Assembly: GCA_017461685.1 (NCBI GenBank)
Contig: JAFTXF010000104.1
Location: 1-6,756 of the forward strand
Direction: 5' to 3'
DNA from: Lachnospiraceae bacterium
GTDB lineage: Bacteria; Bacillota; Clostridia; Lachnospirales; Lachnospiraceae
DNA: 6,756 bases
Shown here: piece by piece, positions 6,112 through 6,756 of the stretch
Layout: each line of letters opens with the position of its first letter
How positions within the stretch are numbered: the first letter of the stretch is position 1
Made by a program: the position numbers and the translations under genes
The notes under the pieces: model-generated
What the model saw: the letters and a program-made list of their open reading frames with translations, nothing else
Databases searched by the model: none
What the model was told of the DNA's origin: nothing

Positions 6112-6151
6112 AAAAATTGTGCGTAATTACTATATAGTAACTACACACAAT
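6112..6151 (-). terminator. 36-bp palindrome with T-run, probable terminator of the MBL-fold gene
   Basis: Positions 6116-6133 and 6134-6151 are inverted copies matching at 16 of 18 positions, with the uninterrupted 14-bp palindrome TTACTATATAGTAA (6127-6140) at the centre. In minus-strand RNA both mismatches are G-U wobbles, so the stem is continuous. Five T residues (6116-6112 on the minus strand) follow, overlapping the stem by one base. It lies about 70 bases past the MBL gene stop. The stem is AT-rich for a terminator; an operator for the CarD-family promoter 60 bp downstream is the alternative reading. Confidence 0.55.
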
Positions 6152-6221
6152 ACAAATCATAAATCCATTTTAGGGCACCAATATCTCTCAGGAATATCCA
6201 CTTCCCTTTGAAAATTCGCCT

Positions 6222-6756
6222 CTATAACTCAATGTTTTCACCGTTTTGACGAAGCTTTACAATCTTTGTTGCAAGCTCCTTCGTCTGACGCTCCTCTTCG
6301 TATCTGTCCATAATCTCCGGCTGTCCCCAGAAATGCATCGGCACAGCATAGATAATCGGTGCAGCATTCAAAAGATACTCCATACCGAGCTTATAGTACT
6401 TGCCCTGTCTTGGATCAAGGGGTGCAAAGGCCAGATATATTTCACGGCCATTGAGCTTTTCGATGGCACGTTTAAAAAGCGCTGACATATTGTTAAACTG
6501 CTGCTTGGTGTCATCCTCCCACACCCAGCAATTTAAATCGCCTGCATGATAAATACGCTTTCCACCTACATTTAACAAAAAAGCCACACCCTGGTCTGTA
6601 GATTTAATGGTTTCCAAAATAATATAGTCGCTGCCGCCGGCATCGGACAAAGGAATTACACGCCGCGTACCGGCCTGTACACTTGTAATTCTATTGAGAA
6701 TAAAGGACCTGGTCATCTTGTACTCTCCGGCCAATTCTTCTGTAAGATTTATGTCA
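6222..6756 (-). CDS. MBL-fold metal-dependent hydrolase, N-terminus cut by the right edge
   Basis: The visible 177 residues are the C-terminal part of a metallo-beta-lactamase-fold protein of a type I recognise from clostridial genomes, related to UlaG/YtkL-like hydrolases. The signature comes from the order of motifs: a strand pair around IILETIKSTDQGVAFLL (about visible residues 45-61), YHAGDLN (69-75) with the metal-bridging Asp of the fold, LAFAPLDPR (108-116) and PMHFWG (139-144) with the last metal-ligand His. The first metal motif (HxHxDH) would lie upstream, outside the window. The frame stays open to the edge; a TTG at 6734-6732 is simply an internal Leu in INLTEELAGEYKM, so no start lies in view. 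It ends with TAG at 6222-6224. The substrate is unknown; a beta-lactamase role is not implied. Confidence 0.85.
   Translation of the reverse strand, partial: DINLTEELAGEYKMTRSFILNRITSVQAGTRRVIPLSDAGGSDYIILETIKSTDQGVAFLLNVGGKRIYHAGDLNCWVWEDDTKQQFNNMSALFKRAIEKLNGREIYLAFAPLDPRQGKYYKLGMEYLLNAAPIIYAVPMHFWGQPEIMDRYEEERQTKELATKIVKLRQNGENIEL

Noticed and set aside
6222..6734. MBL-fold gene as a complete 170-residue protein starting at TTG 6734
   Set aside because: The frame continues upstream to the window edge without a stop. No ribosome site precedes the TTG, and the fold's first metal-binding motif is missing, so the gene is truncated by the window.

Overview
The window reads as ordinary chromosome from a low-to-mid GC Gram-positive Clostridia, most likely Lachnospiraceae-like. 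The evidence is protein style (a Firmicutes-type CarD protein, a DUF2156 protein, a clostridial MBL-fold hydrolase), strong AAGGAG/GGGAGG ribosome binding sites, and AT-rich spacers with intrinsic terminators. The assignment is inference; no rRNA or other marker gene is present. All seven credible genes lie on the minus strand, so transcription runs from high to low coordinates.

Right to left. (1) 6222-6756: the C-terminal part of an MBL-fold metal-dependent hydrolase, whose N-terminus lies beyond the right edge. (2) 5966-6221: a spacer with a 36-bp palindrome plus T-run (probable terminator) and a promoter for the next gene. (3) 5462-5965: a CarD/CdnL-type RNA polymerase-binding regulator, closed by a clear intrinsic terminator at 5405-5452. 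(4) 5347-5375: a promoter driving a two-gene unit, a DUF2156 protein (4428-5303) and a GNAT acetyltransferase (3469-4350). (5) 3019-3468: a 450-bp spacer without a credible gene, dominated by a 204-bp element with 48-bp imperfect inverted arms. (6) 1-3018: a tight three-gene operon, gmd, then fcl, then manC, with gaps of 12 and 18 bp. ManC is cut by the left edge.

The operon makes GDP-L-fucose. ManC forms GDP-mannose from mannose-1-phosphate and GTP, Gmd dehydrates it to GDP-4-keto-6-deoxymannose, and Fcl epimerises and reduces that to GDP-L-fucose. The product normally feeds glycosyltransferases for capsule, exopolysaccharide or glycoprotein synthesis; none of these is visible here.

I see no defence system, CRISPR array, transposase, tRNA or rRNA. 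The least explained item is the palindromic element between the GNAT gene and gmd. Four of its five arm mismatches become G-U pairs only in minus-strand RNA, the sense strand for the neighbouring genes. It looks like a dispersed or MITE-like repeat, or a structured RNA segment, rather than a gene. A secondary point is that the CarD protein contains no tryptophan, although mycobacterial CarD uses one to stabilise open promoter complexes.
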